This document shows, one piece after another, positions 12,400 through 25,365 of a stretch of DNA of 64,000 nt. The stretch spans positions 45,821,193 to 45,885,192 of the forward strand of contig CM055099.1 of assembly GCA_029204225.1 (NCBI GenBank), read 5' to 3'. A program made the position numbers and the translations under genes. Below the pieces are notes generated by a model. That model was not told the DNA's origin. It saw only the letters and a list, made by a program, of their open reading frames with translations, and did not search any database. Positions within the stretch are counted from its first letter, which is position 1; each line of letters begins with the position of its first letter. The DNA is from Diphasiastrum complanatum (taxonomy: Eukaryota; Streptophyta; Lycopodiopsida; Lycopodiales; Lycopodiaceae).

Positions 12400-13680
12400 T
12401 TTTCTTGCAAGGGCATCACATTTCTAAGTGCAACAGATGCATCTTAGGATGTAGCGGCAATACATATTCAGCACATTAGAGAAGTTTTGACGAGTTGGGT
12501 GTAGATAATGTGGGTGCAAGATGTCACAGCCAATACATTGAACCATGAGGGCATGGGAAGGCCACTTATGACTGACTACCCCAGAATTGTCTAGGCTCCA
12601 TGTGCTGCTCATTATATTGACCTTCTCATGCAGGTAAAATAAATTGTCAAACATCTCACAATAGTTTTTTACTTTGTGATGTAGATTGATTTACACCTGA
12701 CAACTTTTTGTGGGTGACACACATCACATCCAAGGCTCTTTCAAAGGTGACCTCCACACAAAAGTGTCATGTTGTGACCATGTTCCGCACTGACAAAAAC
12801 TTGATCTCAAGAAAGTTGCACCCACCAAATCCACTTACCACTTAGTTGTGATGGAGAGGATGCTTGTATAGTGAGATGAGCTGTGAAGGACGCCATCTAG
12901 TTCAGAGTTTGTGGAATAGCATTGCACCTTAGAGACATCTGAAGTTCACTTTCGACATGTTGTGTACTCCAAGAATTTCTGGAGAGATGTTGCTGAGCTA
13001 GTGGAGGTCTTGCAGCCCATTTACAATGTCTTGTGGCTGGTGGATTTAGAGGATCACCCTCAGACTCAAGTACAAGTTCATGGAGCATAATGGGGAGACT
13101 TTACAATAGACTCTTTTGGAATGAGGCAAGTAAGTTGTTTGTATATCTGTCCCTTTGCGTCTAATGTCACTTATGGCTACTGGCTAGTATATACAAAATT
13201 GCAATACAATGTTTCACGTGTATTTGTGCAAGTACCCCCATCTATCACTTCCACTTTGGAGATATTCCAGATAGGGCATTGATGGTGAGTTTGATTCCAA
13301 ATAAAGCTCTTGCACAGAGTTTGTACACTTGTGCAGCGCTTCTAAGTTGAGACAACTCTACTAGAACAATGTAGACTTTCAAGAAGAGGGTGCATGTGGG
13401 AGGGTGATGGCCAAGGACAAGGATTTCGTGTTAAAATTTGTCACATGCTCCAGGATATTGCAATATTTGGGAAGAGCACACCAGAGTTACATTGGAGGGC
13501 CAAGATAATTTTCTGTAAGGGTTTTTTAGCTTCCGCATGTGAGCCAAATTGGTCCACTTAGTTGCTCATCCATGTGAACAGAAAAGACCATTTGAGTGTA
13601 AATTAGTGTGAGCGATTGGTGTATTGCAACAACAACTTGCGCCTTGTTGTCATATGGAGAAGCTCTGGAAGATCTTGTAG
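12400..13680 (+). pseudogene. Decayed hAT-family transposase
   Basis: Plus-strand translations in shifting frames give blocks matching a hAT transposase with DUF659. An FLxATDAS-like start (about 12420) is followed by GRPLMTDYPRIV and APCAAHYIDLLMQ (about 12550-12640). Next come FWRDVAELVEVLQPIYNVL and LVDLEDHP (about 12980-13050), and a C-terminal dimerisation-like CERLVYCNNNLRLV near 13610-13650. Stops and frameshifts occur throughout, so it cannot make transposase. Terminal inverted repeats were not identified. It sits in SPL intron 1, antisense to the gene. Superfamily is fairly certain, exact limits are not. Confidence 0.7.
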
Positions 13681-14879
13681 GAGAAACCCAAGTACTTCAT
13701 ATTAATGCTTGATGCCAACACATCAACTGTGAAAATTCAACCAATTCTAACAATTTTGCATTCATTCATTCTCTAGCATAATAGAAGAGCCTTCAACACA
13801 AATAAAGAGAAACCTCCAATGTCTATAACATATCAATGATAGAACAATACAAAAAGCTAACTGATGTGGGGGAAAAAGTCTCTATATAGGGAGCAGTTCA
13901 AGATTTATACTTGATAACAAACTGATGTCTATGCAAAGAATTACAAAGAGAAGTAACTAATCTTCTATCCAATTTTCTCAACAAGACATGCATTTTTAAA
14001 AAATAATAATAAATAAAGCTATTAAATGAATCACTATGTCTCCTACTTAACCCATAGAGAAGCCCGAAATGGAACTTCTAAGGAATAAGACTCAACAAAC
14101 TAATCAAGTCAAGTAAGGAGGGATAATAGTGCACCTTCCCAATAGGCCTGTGGCCCATTAGGTGGCCCCCACCCCTTAGTCATATGTACAAAATAGCAAC
14201 TAGACTAATAAAATGGGCCATAGATATGTACATAAATAAAAAGGGCCCAAGGCCCATTTATGCAAAAAATAAAGAATAAAAGAAGGACGTGGCGAATGTA
14301 AAAATTTCTGATGAGGTTGACGGATGAGATCCCATATTGAATGTACAAAGCTAAAGACAACACCTCTACAAGGAAAACCTTTGAGGCTTCCATGTAGATA
14401 AAAGCCTATGAGCCTTGTAGGAGGAAGAAGAAGAGCTAAGTGGACAAGTGTTTTGTCCCAAGGAAATAGTTATGAACTTCAAAAACATGACAATAATTAA
14501 TGCAACGCTTTCAAATTAATGACCAAATTAGTGTTACAGTTTTTGAGACCCTACATTGATTGATTGGCCAATTAGAAAGTAGATCATGCAGCAACCAAGA
14601 ACACCAAGGAAGCCAAAGTAGATCATGCAGCAACCAAGAATGCCAAAGAACAAGATACTAGAGAGAGATGTATAGGCAGGCATAGGCAGAGACACGCGCT
14701 TTACGACAGCAAAGGAGGCAGCTAGGGGATGGGAGAGGGCTAAGGAGGGGGACAATGGGGGCTCAGAGGGGGGAGAGGAGCTCGGGGACTATTATCTAGA
14801 GGAGTAGTGGGTAGAGGAGCAGAGAATACAGACGGAGAGGAGGAGGACGTGAGGGGGGGTAGAGGCACAAGGGGATGAC
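13681..14879. other. Intronic sequence; short direct repeat
   Basis: No gene recognised. A short direct repeat (gtagatcatgcagcaaccaa) occurs twice, near 14578 and 14616. A purine-rich, G-rich stretch (about 14690-14880) leads into the LINE frame. Confidence 0.45.
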
Positions 14880-15806
14880 TTGGCTCGCCTGCTTTCTATG
14901 AAGGCTGATTCACGTGGAATCTATGCTATGGGACAAGCGAGCTTTCACCGCGGTTACTGCATCCTTGATCATGTGCTCACCCTACGCAGCATTGGTGAAG
15001 AAGCCAAACATGTGGGCCGCAAAGTTTTTGCTTGCTTCGTCGACCTGCTGAAAGCTTTTGATTCAATTCCCCGAGATCTTCTTCGCAAGCTACGAAAGCT
15101 TCATATTCCTGACTCTATGCTTGCAGCAATTATTTCCTTGTATGAGAGGGTTCTAGCAAGGATTCGGCAAGGGTCTAATTTGTCTGCTCCTATCCGTAGC
15201 ACTGTTGGTGTTAAGCAAGGTTGTCCCTTGTCCACTACTCTATTCGCCCTGTATGTAGCTGATTTGGAGCGCCTTATCTGTGAAGAAGGTGGGGAAGGTT
15301 GTCTGCTTGCTCACTTGATTATTCCTATCCTTCTTTATGCTGATGACATTGTTCTTCTTTCTTCTTCCCCGGCCGGTCTGCAGCATCACTTACATGTCTT
15401 ACATCATTTTTGTGCCTTATGGGGCCTGTCTATCAATCTAAGGAAAACTAAGGTCTTGATTTTCAACATTAATCGTCACAGTCTTCACAACTATCACTTT
15501 CTATACATTGGGCAGGAGGTTGAGATTGTCACTTCTTATACCTACTTGGGAGTCTTATTCACGGCGCCGTTGCTTCGCTTCCGTCAGGCTGCTTATAAAA
15601 GGGTTTCATTGGGTCACTCTGCATTGGTCCAGTTTGAGAGACCTTGTACTTTAAATCATGCTTTTGATCCTTCTACCAGATGCCAACTCTTTGCTACATG
15701 GGTGTCTCCAGCAGTCATGCATGGTTCCGAGATTTGGCTACCGGGTCTTTCAGTCCGGGATTGGGCAGCTATTTCTTGTATTCAAACAAATATGTTGTAT
15801 GCATAG
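14880..15806 (+). pseudogene. LINE-type (non-LTR) reverse transcriptase fragment
   Basis: An open frame of 308 codons covers the middle of a non-LTR reverse transcriptase: FVDLLKAFDSIP (first catalytic Asp), GVKQGCPLSTTLFALYVADLE, and the catalytic LLYADDIVLL (YADD box), followed by the LRKTKVLIFN thumb-like segment. The frame begins already inside the palm region, so the endonuclease and the start of the RT are missing; homology ends near SCIQTNMLYA, so the C-terminus is lost as well. Catalytic residues are intact, which suggests fairly recent truncation. Antisense to SPL, in its intron. No poly-A tail or target duplication found. Confidence 0.85.
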
Positions 15807-15985
15807 ATCCAGCCTTACCTTATTTGGCCACATATCCTACATACAGATGGCCAAACATACCAAAAAGAAACAGAGCAATAGACATTGACTTACAACATAG
15901 AATTGAAGCTCGATATGAGTATTCAAATAACAAGATTGATACTGGATAGATGCTGACATGCATAGATCCACCCTTACCTTATTTC
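15803..15985 (+). repeat. Short direct repeat at LINE 3' end
   Basis: A word of about 28 bases beginning catagatccagccttacctt (near 15804) recurs with a few changes near 15960. The pair brackets about 155 bp right after the LINE truncation and may mark a small duplication. Confidence 0.45.
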
Positions 15986-15989
15986 GCTA

Positions 15990-18108
15990 GCTTTGTTGTT
16001 TGGTGACTTTTTTTTGTTCTACAAAAAAAAAAAAAAATTCCTTGATGTGAGTTTTGTTGTATGTGCTAACTTTTGTTAAAATGCAGAGATAAGATGATCC
16101 AAATGCCAAATTGCACCCACCACCACAATGCATCATATAGACATGATATGTTTGAACCATTTGTTGCAAGCTCGAATGATTGCATCCACATCCTTGCATT
16201 ATGCATCTTTTATGAAGAGAAAAAAAAAATTTGGGCATATCCCTAGCATCGTTATAAAGGGCATGTGTTTGGCTAACTAGGAGCATGAATGGGATGGGGA
16301 GTGAAACTGGGATTATGTATATGAAGAAAGAGTGAAGGAGGGCTTTAGCCCTAATTAGATCTAGCTATATCTATTAAGCAAACATAAGAATTGGATCTAT
16401 CTCACTGAGCCCTTGAAAAAATATACAAGCCAATTTCAAATACAAACATCACCCCTAGTCAGGAAGAAGAGTTTATGGAAAAGACCAAAAGGACAATACA
16501 AAGGGGGTTTTTGAATGGGAAGGGGATTCAAATGGTACTTAATGAGAGATAAGAAAGGGTCATCGAGAGCCATACTCGGTTCTAGGAGGACAATTAAAGA
16601 ACGAGATATCATATAGACAAAAAAGTGCACATTGGATAGAGTGGAATGGTCTAAGAGTTCAACATCATCTCAGAAAAATTACCCTTGTAATTTTGACCCA
16701 ATGCATCTGAGAGCCTGAATTAGGAAAGCATAACGAAAATCAAGAGAGTCATTTTGGCGATGTCATAGTCAGCTCAAAGACGATGCTCTTAGACACTTCA
16801 AACTATCGTTAGTTGCCTCCAGAAAACTATGCCATGTAGTGTCTAGAGAGGGTCAGGGTAAAGTGAATGCCTCTGACAATCGAAGTATCAATAGTACATA
16901 AACCCTTTAGAAGAATAACCTTGAAGATGAAGAGTTGATCTATGATACATCTCATATCACCCTTGGAATTGGTTCAGTAAGAAATCACATATTGGAGTGG
17001 AGAAAGTCACTTAGAACCATTACGTCCCAGCCTAAGAGCCAAAAAGGGGAGGATTCACTAGAAAAAATTGAACCCAATTTAGTGGAGATGCTTTGTGTGG
17101 GGATTCTTGCAACTACGTGATACACAAAACATAGTGTATGCTAGAGTTAGAGAGTCGATTATGATGATGAAGATGTTATGGCCCATATTTTAAGTCCGCG
17201 CCGACATTGCTTGGTCTGGAGGATCCATGGACCGGCTGTCATAGAAATTGTAGCCCCTTCGATCCACCAAAGTCTACCTATCCTTGCCAGAAAGTGGATA
17301 TAATGCCCAATAAGAGTCAATTTCCATCTCCTGCTGGTCATATCTTTGAGAGCCTAGAAAACTCTCATTGACCCGGACGTACGGGGTAATCAATGAAGCC
17401 CCCAGGATTGGAAGTGGTCAAACTTTGATTAGTCACGTAAGGATAGTGTGGGTCCTTCCCTTGCTGGTTTCCCAAATAGTAGGTCTAAACACATTCTATA
17501 AAAGGCCAACATCATGTTCAAAGATGAGACAAGAAAAAGTTATACATTCAAAATAGAAAGGGATGTCACATTGGCTGGAAGGGAAATTTATGATCAACTG
17601 AATTCCATCTCAAGATATAATGCCTAAATCTTATAAAGAATTTATTATTAGCATCTTTTCCAAATACGACAAGTCCACCCAATTTGTCTGTTGGTTTGAC
17701 ACATACATGACAATAATACACCTGTTGACTCTTTCTATACATCAATCTATTTTTGGATGGAAACTTGTACTTCGAAACAACTTCATAGTTAAACTTCACA
17801 TTAACACCTAGCAAAATGTGAAATGAACTTCTATGATCATCCCATATAATCTACTTTCAAATTCCATGAATCTATGTGCTATTGAGTTGTACCATCAATG
17901 GTCAAATAAGGAATGAAAGATTCATACTTTGAAAATATACGCAAACCACATAGATGTTATCATACTCTCTTGTTGCTGTCGATATCAAAAATAAAAATAA
18001 AAATCCCATGCTATGCTCAAGCAAAGTTGCGAAAGCGATGTAAGTAATGGGTTGGCTCAGATGTTGATCCTTGTTTTGCTAACATCATGTGCAATATTTC
18101 ACACAAAG
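15990..18108. other. Intronic sequence without recognised gene
   Basis: No protein family recognised. Poly-T and poly-A runs occur at about 16008-16037. The last eight bases (18101-18108) are the left target duplication of the hAT MITE. Confidence 0.4.
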
Positions 18109-18815
18109 CATAGTTGCACTGCGATTCAGAATCGCTGTCCGAATCGCGATTTGGAATTTTCCCAGAATCATTTTTTTTGTTTTTTGACTTTTTTTGGGCA
18201 ATGGGAGCTCTAATTAAGAACGTTATTACTGTGTAGTTTGCTGAATGTTTCGGGTACAAGATGGTCTAGTTTAGGTGCATTAATCCATGTTGGGTTCTGT
18301 CAAGGATAAAAATTCAAAACTAACCTCTAGCCTATTTGTTACGATCACAGATGGTTCCAATGGGATAGATACAAAGAACTGTAGAGCAATTGTACTCCCA
18401 TGGACCCCCGCTGGATACGGTAGCAGGGGGGGCACTGCCCCCCCTGCAACCCCCTATAGATAAAAATGGGGGCCCAAATGCGTGCCAATAAGGGCCAATG
18501 TTTATGCCCCGACCTCCCAATTGTATGCACATTGCACTCACATCTCCAGTGAAATGATTGCAAAAGTGATCATCATCCATAGAGTTAATAGCCCAAACTA
18601 TAGCATAACATTTATGAAAACCAAAGCAAATAACAACCAAATAGCTACTAAAAATAGGATTTGTTTGTGCCCTATCTACTACACTTATGGGAGGCAAAAT
18701 GCTGGACCATTTTCAGCCATAAGCTATTTTTCCAATTTTTTTTTTTCACGATTTTGGGTTCCAAATCGCAATTCGTGAATCGCAAACCATCAAATCGTGA
18801 TTCGCTGCAACTATG
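18109..18815. mobile_element. Non-autonomous hAT element (MITE-like, 707 bp)
   Basis: Ends are inverted: CATAGTTGCA at the left and TGCAACTATG at the right, followed inward by imperfectly complementary arms rich in the words gattc and cgaatcg. The flanking 8 bp, acacaaag, is duplicated exactly (18101-18108 and 18816-18823), the target-site length of hAT transposons. No transposase frame inside, so it depended on an external hAT source; the hAT relic at 12.4-13.7 kb cannot be shown to be that source. An internal perfect hairpin with 10-bp G7/C7 arms sits at 18423-18447. Confidence 0.88.
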
Positions 18816-18823
18816 ACACAAAG

Positions 18824-19909
18824 TGCACATATTTCTATTCCTATGCATTTAAACATACCTCTTACCTTCTCATATGTCTTTAACACTCCAAAATGTCTAG
18901 CACTAGCAGATGAATTCAATTCATACAACTAGTTTTGAAATGAACTCAAGTCAGGAGCAAGTAAAGTTATGCTAATATTAGAAACCAACAATTGCCATTT
19001 CTAAAATAGCATGATCACTCATTAGAATCAAGATAATATAAATCCTCCCAAAATCTACTTGGAATTTTTTCATCCATTTCGCTTTGAGGAGAATGATAAT
19101 ACACATAAACTAATTGAACACATTCATTGTTGTGACTAAGATAGATGCAAAGCTTATCCTCATACTCAACCAAAGTAATTTACCAATTCTTTGTTTTTCT
19201 CAATGATTCATGCATCTGTCACATCCAAAAAAATGATAGTGCATCTATTGCATTCTCCTTTTTCTTAGAATATTCAATGATAAGATCATAGGATTGCACT
19301 TGTGAAAACCAAACCTTTAGCTTACCTTATTACTCACCAATTTTTTAATTGGAAAATACTTGAGGTTGTGGTGATCACTTTCAATTAAAAGCTTGGATCC
19401 ATAAAGAGAATGTCTTTGTTTCTTGAGAGCACATGGATAATCTTGCTAGAATCTTGATCATATCATTAATTTGCTTTCTATCATCATTTACATTTATACA
19501 AATGTAGATCACTTAATTATAAGGCATTTATGATCTAGTCAATCTTGTAATACTAACCAATTAATCTAGGGAATAGTTGCCAACAAAACTCGATCAAATA
19601 TCGTATCTACATAGTCATGAAGTCAAAGTATTGTGTAGGGGTCAATATTGTAGGTGGTCAAATTGAAGATTGAAATCACCGTTGTTGAATTGAGTTAAAT
19701 ATTGCTCAATGGGTTCATTTTTGGATTGGATTTAAAATGTGGCTTCTATGGCTGTGACAATTTTAAGTCCATTTTTGCATATTGTGTATTTCACATATAT
19801 TTGTCACTGTTGTGATTGTTGCAACTTTTAGTGTATTTTTGCAGACTGTGAACCTGTGTAGCTAGCAATTATGATCCAGATTACTAATTGATTTGGCTGG
19901 GAAAAAAAA
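18824..19909. other. Intronic sequence without recognised gene
   Basis: AT-rich. No domain, RNA gene or clear repeat seen. The right end adjoins a possible polypurine tract (minus strand, near 19920) of the next copia relic. Confidence 0.4.
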
Positions 19910-20705
19910 TACCTACTCCCCCTTAATCTTGATCCAAAAATGCTTTGATTTCCAAATCCAACATGACACAAAATTTAAGATAATTCTCCAATTTTAATGC
20001 CTTTGTAAGTATATATGTAGTCATATACTATGTTTTGCAAAAAGTTTAGCAGAGCTTCTTGTTCAAGACTTTTCTCTTACACAATGATATTTAATCTCAA
20101 TATTCTTACTCCTAGAATGAATTCTAGCAGGATTAACTGACAATGCAATAGTACTTGGATTGTCACAAAACAAAAAAGGTGCTAGTCCAATGTCATATAA
20201 TAAATGTCTCAACCAAATTGCTTATTTAGTTACATGATAATTATATTTAGATCTAGTAAAAGACAAAGCTATATAAGTTTTCTTTTATTGCATGAAATAG
20301 GATTGTGATTGAACAAGAATACAAATCTTGAAATCAACCACATCACCTACCCACTAACACTTGTATAACCCTACAAAACAAGCCATTTTAAAAATTTGCT
20401 CCTCCATAGCATATGCATTTGTCCTTGGTAGCTTATAAATACCTCAAAATCCTTACAACGGCTTTCCAATTGATAATTCCAAGATTAGACATGAACTGCC
20501 TCAAAGTACTAACAATAAATTCAATGTCAAGTCTAGTGTAAATTATTTCATAAATAAAAGATCCAATCATAGAATGATATGTGTACACTTTGATTTGCTC
20601 TTTTTTCTCTTTGGTTTGAGGACAATGTTCTTTTGATAGTCTCAATCTTGGATCCATGTGGGACATCTGACAAGCTTGCAATTCAACAAAATTAAATCTC
20701 AGCAA
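19910..20705 (-). pseudogene. Copia RT C-terminus and RNase H remnant (element F)
   Basis: Minus-strand pieces match the end of a copia polyprotein. The 20433-20705 frame gives a reverse-transcriptase tail (YHSMIGSFIYE, IIYTRLDIEFIVSTLRQFM, INWKAVVRILRYL). Lower coordinates give RNase H words such as AIWLRHLL, FLFCDNPSTIALS and HSRSKNIEIKYH with frame breaks. A purine run, attaagggggag, near 19920 resembles a polypurine tract, so a 3' LTR would start there, but no LTR partner was found. It resembles element B's RNase H in wording. Decayed and truncated. Confidence 0.7.
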
Positions 20706-22004
20706 AATTTGGTTACACCTTTGATGGAAAAGTTCAAGTCAAAAATCCATTTATTGACCTGGAATATCCTCATCAGAATCACTATTATAAGAGTGGAACT
20801 CTTGAAAAAGAAGATTAGAGAGCTGAAACTTAGTGGTACTAGAGCTAAGTGAAATCTTGTCTTTCTTAGATCTATAGAATGATCTTAAAGAAAAAAATTA
20901 GATTCATGCTAACAAAGGTTTGTCAATTGTGGGATCATAGAGCTTATAAGCTTTATTCTTTGAGTAACCAGCAAATATTGACCTAGTACTAGATGCATCA
21001 TATTTCCTTCTAAGCTCTATGCTCTTTAGGTATTCGAGCACAACTCTAATGGTAGCCAAATTTATGACAAACCCTCTAGAAAATCTCTATGGTTGTGCAG
21101 CAACCTCCTACAACTAGTGATTGGTGCTTACAGCTTCCAAAACGATAGCTATGATCGGTTTTGTGAAAAACTGTAACCCTCGCCTGACCTTCTCAAGATA
21201 CCGGTGCAACTTCAATTTTTGACACACAAGCTAAAGCAGCCAATATGCCTATGCTCTAAAGCAATCCTTGCATGGTGTGAGAAGCTTGATAGACAATTTT
21301 GCCTACTGCTAAATTTCCAAGAGATGAGGGCATGCAATTTTGATAAATATCTATGTAGATTGCAACTTGGTTTTGACCTATAAACGCATCAAATTAATTG
21401 AAAATTCCAAAGTAAAAAATTCAAAAGATTTTAAAATGAAGCATTTGAGGAGAATTTTTTGTTGCTTGGGATTTACGAATATACACCATAAGAGACTTTT
21501 ATTTGAAGCAAATGTTTTTGCATTACGGCGAGTTGGTAAGATAAAAATCCCTAAAAATTTTAGATGATTGATTGTAAGCCTATCAGCATGATTGTCTTTC
21601 AAAAGGAATGGTTACCAAACAAAATGAAGAGGGCTAAGATAATAAAAAAATTTGAGAAAAGAAATAATTTAGGTAGCCTATGGTAGTTGATGGCTATAGC
21701 TAATGTTGGGGGGTAAATAGGTGAAGGGATGGTCTGGTCTGGGTATGAAGGAACAAGGAACTATGACTCGACTTTTATATGTTTTTGTGACACTAGAGAT
21801 CAAGGTCCAATCCCATGTAGCAATAGCTGTTAAATTTCACACATGTGGGACTCCCCAAAAGTGTGATTATGATCTCCTGAGATGTGGTGATTGCATAAAA
21901 ATCAAGCATAGATTGAAATCCAAGATCTACGTCACAAATCTAAGGCAAGAGAACAATGTAAAATCAAACACCAAAGTACATTCACACGTGTGGAGACTTG
22001 TGGA
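20706..22004. other. Intronic sequence without recognised gene
   Basis: No recognised family. A 117-codon open frame from 21721 lies in sequence with LTR-like wording (including CACACATGTG near 21840 and CACACGTGTG at 21983-21992) and is not considered a gene. Confidence 0.4.
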
Positions 22005-22137
22005 TGAAAAAACTATGTATGGAAAAGCCTTGCTCTCGTGTAGAGAGAGAATTCAACATCAAAGACTCGGGTAGAGAGAGAAATCCAAAATAGCTCAAAA
22101 TGTAGAAACTCTCATTAACTCCAAAAAACTTGCATAG
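22005..22137. repeat. Direct repeat, copy 1 (possible LTR remnant)
   Basis: Begins gacttgtggatgaaaaaact and ends near aacttgcatag; a second copy with few differences lies at 23799-23937. The wording (gtagagagagaat..., then ctcattaactcc) resembles the central part of element A's LTRs (29280-29400), so this pair may be LTR remnants of a small non-autonomous copia derivative. No primer-binding site or coding sequence was found between them. Confidence 0.55.
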
Positions 22138-23798
22138 AATTGATCTGAGACACATATAAGTAGCAACTAGAGGTCAAGGGGAGTGAAACATGATTGGACC
22201 CCCTCTTTTCTTTCTCTGAATATGATTGGCTTAGTGACATATTGACCCTCAAACTTGATTGGACCAATTTGGTGGATTTCTAGCTTTTGATTGGTCACTA
22301 GCTCTCATGCCAACACATAGAGAAGTGTCACACATCCAACCTCATCTTCACAAATGTAACAAGCCTAACCTTAGCTCGAGCCACATCACACTCTACTTTT
22401 GGCCTCATCATGACTTTACATGTGTACTTGTTCAAATTGTCTCTAATGCCAAAAATGGCCTAATCAACTACCAACACATGGATTGATGACACAATCCAAG
22501 AGCATGCAATTGATGACACAGCCACTTGCTTTCTAAATGTTTTGGAAACATATCTAAGCCATTAAAGACAAGAAATATGTCCAGACAAGAGGCATCATAC
22601 AAGACTATTATTGCTTTACTTGAACTTTGAGATGTAGAAATCTGAATAAAGCAAGATGGTACCTCAAATAATGGAAGAGAAGCAAAAGTGAATATGTTGG
22701 AGTCAATACCACCTAAAAACTGCCCCTCTTTGCCATGAGTTGTGAGCCACATAGACTCGGCCTTGCCTCTTGAAGATCCTTGGAACCATGTGTTGAGAAG
22801 ACTCCTCTGCAAGCCTTGGCAAATCTCCATCATGCACTTGGGAGTTTTGGTATATATGAGGGTTCTACCATCATCCTTTTGATTGAGATGATATCCTCCT
22901 TATTCCTTACATGAAAAGGAATATTGACAAAGCATATGGATCTAAAGATCCCCAAAGTATCAACTATTGCAATCTTCCTATCAAGCACCATTGATAAGAG
23001 ATACCTCCAATTGAAGAAGTCACATGAAAAACCACCATCTTTGCTTCTACTTGATAAAACAAGATCATCATCCTTGATAAATTGTCTTGCAATGAATCAA
23101 AAAGTGTTGTCTCTCAATAAAGGATTCAATGATGGTATCTTATCAACTCCAATTTAAGATCTTGCAACTAGGTGTGGGATCAATCTCACTAGCTAGCTCT
23201 ACCAATCTCAAACCAAATCAAACTCTCATCCAAAGATGAAGCAAGGACAAACTTTAGGTCATCTTGACTCAAGCACATGTGAAGCACTCAAAACATCCAC
23301 AAAAGACTCAAATACAAATGATTTGCATGAAACTATGTTGCTATGACCTCAAAAAATTGTCTAAATCTCAAATAGATAAGATTGGCAAGCTTTTTCTTGA
23401 GCTTTTGGATCAAACAAGCTAAATGTGAGCCTAAATTGATGTGTCCAACTAGGTTGGGTGCCCTACCCACCAATTTGAAAGTCTACAACTTCCTTAAGAC
23501 ACATCCAATTGACATCAATTGCACTAGAAACTACACTTCACTAGCTTTCCAACAAGCTATCAAGCACTCGATTTGGATCTATCTTGGAGAAACACCATCC
23601 ATTCAAATTTTGGTGATCTCACACGTGCCTGAGCAGTACAGTCCATACAATATCCAGCATGAATCAATCCAATATGTTTTTACTCCATTTTGATCCTAAA
23701 ATCCCCTAGATAGCCATAAAGATGCAACCACACTCTTTAAATCTTGATTTTAAGGCAAAATTTTCATCGCTCTCGATGTATGCATGGATATCTTAAGT
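22138..23798. other. Spacer between the direct repeats
   Basis: About 1.66 kb with no recognisable protein. Open frames on both strands are short. CACACGTGCC near 23615 followed by agtacag resembles the LTR motif module described for element D. Confidence 0.4.
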
Positions 23799-23937
23799 AA
23801 GACTTGTGGATGAAAAAACTATGGAAAAGCCTTGCTCTTGGGTAGAGAGAGAATCCAACATCAAAGGCTTGCGTACATAGACAGCCGAAATAGCTCAAAA
23901 TGTAGAAACTCTCATTAACTCCAAAAGACTTGCATAG
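23799..23937. repeat. Direct repeat, copy 2 (possible LTR remnant)
   Basis: Partner of 22005-22137, same orientation, about 1.8 kb apart. Small indels distinguish the copies (for example, atgtatgg versus atgg after the common start). Confidence 0.55.
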
Positions 23938-24302
23938 ACATTAGGGCCCTTATTGCACTCATAAAAGGCCTCTTCCTTGCCTAAACATGTTTGCTAATTA
24001 GGATTAATTAACTCATTAATCATCTTAGGTGGCATTTCACCTTGGGTTTATCATGGGTTAACTCAGATTTCAATAAGCTTCACTTGAACCTAGTATAATA
24101 TAGCAAGGACAAATTTTTTTAATGTATTTCCAAATTTTGAATCCAATATAACTTTTATTTTTCATGCCCTTCAAAAATCTCTTTTATTACATTAAAATGA
24201 GGTAAAGGGGGGCCCAATATTTCTTTGGGCCTCCATTTTGAAAAAAAAAATTAAAATAAAAAATGGGGAGAGGGGGATGGGAGCCCAAAGAATTATTGGG
24301 TG

Positions 24303-25365
24303 TGTTGGAAAGAGGTGATAATGTAATAACGACAAGTCGAAGCTTGTGAACAACTTATCGAGCGCAGTGGAATGGAGTCTGCTTTCCTAATGCATGACTA
24401 TGCTTATCAATATTGAACAAAACATAATGACAGAAGTCATGTTCAATCTTATAGTAACTAACTTTGAAATTGTCAGTACTACAATGATTATGTAGCCAAA
24501 CAATGTATTATCAGACAAAAGTAATATGAGATTTATCAGCTACAAAACTATCACAAAGATGCATACATTCTAATATAATATTGAACGCAATAAAGGATAG
24601 ATTGATTCAACATGATACAAATGATGATGAGCACAAGACAATTGTGGATAGAAACCGCAAACTCTAAGCTATTTCTGAGTAACTAAAGATCTTTGTATGG
24701 ATTTGCACTGACGGTTAAAAGCATGGTTTGGTGGTACAAAAAAAGAACCCAGTTTCATTGTACCTTTTGGTAGTACATTTCACTTTTTGGGTTTTAAGAG
24801 GGAGCTTGATAGATGCTACCCACGAGTTAATGCAATGAAGGCATCCCTAGTAATGATGGGCCTATCCTCTTGGAGTATTGGGGGTTAAGTGGTGGGCCTA
24901 CTCTCTCTCCAATAAACCTTTTTTGAGTGCATTTTCACCCAAAAAAGGTAGTGTCCTTGACAGTCCATGTTGTACCACAAAACCATGCTTTTAGTCTGAT
25001 AAGTAGTAAACGCTAATAGCAAAACTCTAAATGAACTCTAAAGAACTGAGCTAGAATGCTCAAGAGTGTTTAAGCTTGAAAGCTTGAGAGAGCTGTTACT
25101 TGATTGAAAATAATAGAAGTATGATCAGCTATTATACTAAGCAAAAATGCGGCAAGGCCAGTAGGACAACTAATTAGATCGTAGATCTTAATGACCAGTT
25201 GGCCATCATGAGCTGGCATCCATCCAGTTAGTAATTCTTGGAAATTGAGCGATTCCCGAATATTTCTATAGACTGTGTTGAAACATGCATAAAACTGCAG
25301 AGCTGGATAATGTAGTGGATGAAGACTAAAAACAATTACTCAATAATCAGGATAATAATCCAAGA
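24303..25365 (-). repeat. 3' LTR of copia element B
   Basis: Low end tgttggaaagagg matches the 5' LTR end at 36918. The high end is placed at 25365 because a purine tract (minus strand, aattaggggg) precedes a TCTTGGA start that approximates TGTTGGA. Length about 1,063 bp, including a 274-bp inverted-repeat insertion at 24718-24991. Confidence 0.65.
24718..24991. mobile_element. Small inverted-repeat element inside B's 3' LTR
   Basis: Terminal arms AAAGCATGGTTTGGTGGTAC and its near-complement (one mismatch) end the segment, and TA flanks each side (24716-24717, 24992-24993). Length and structure fit a MITE with a TA target (Tc1/mariner-like), but the superfamily is a guess. It explains part of the unusual length of this LTR. 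Confidence 0.6.

Noticed and set aside
18332-18778. Overlapping ORFs on both strands inside the hAT MITE
   Set aside because: The element has precise ends and no transposase homology; the frames have no family resemblance.
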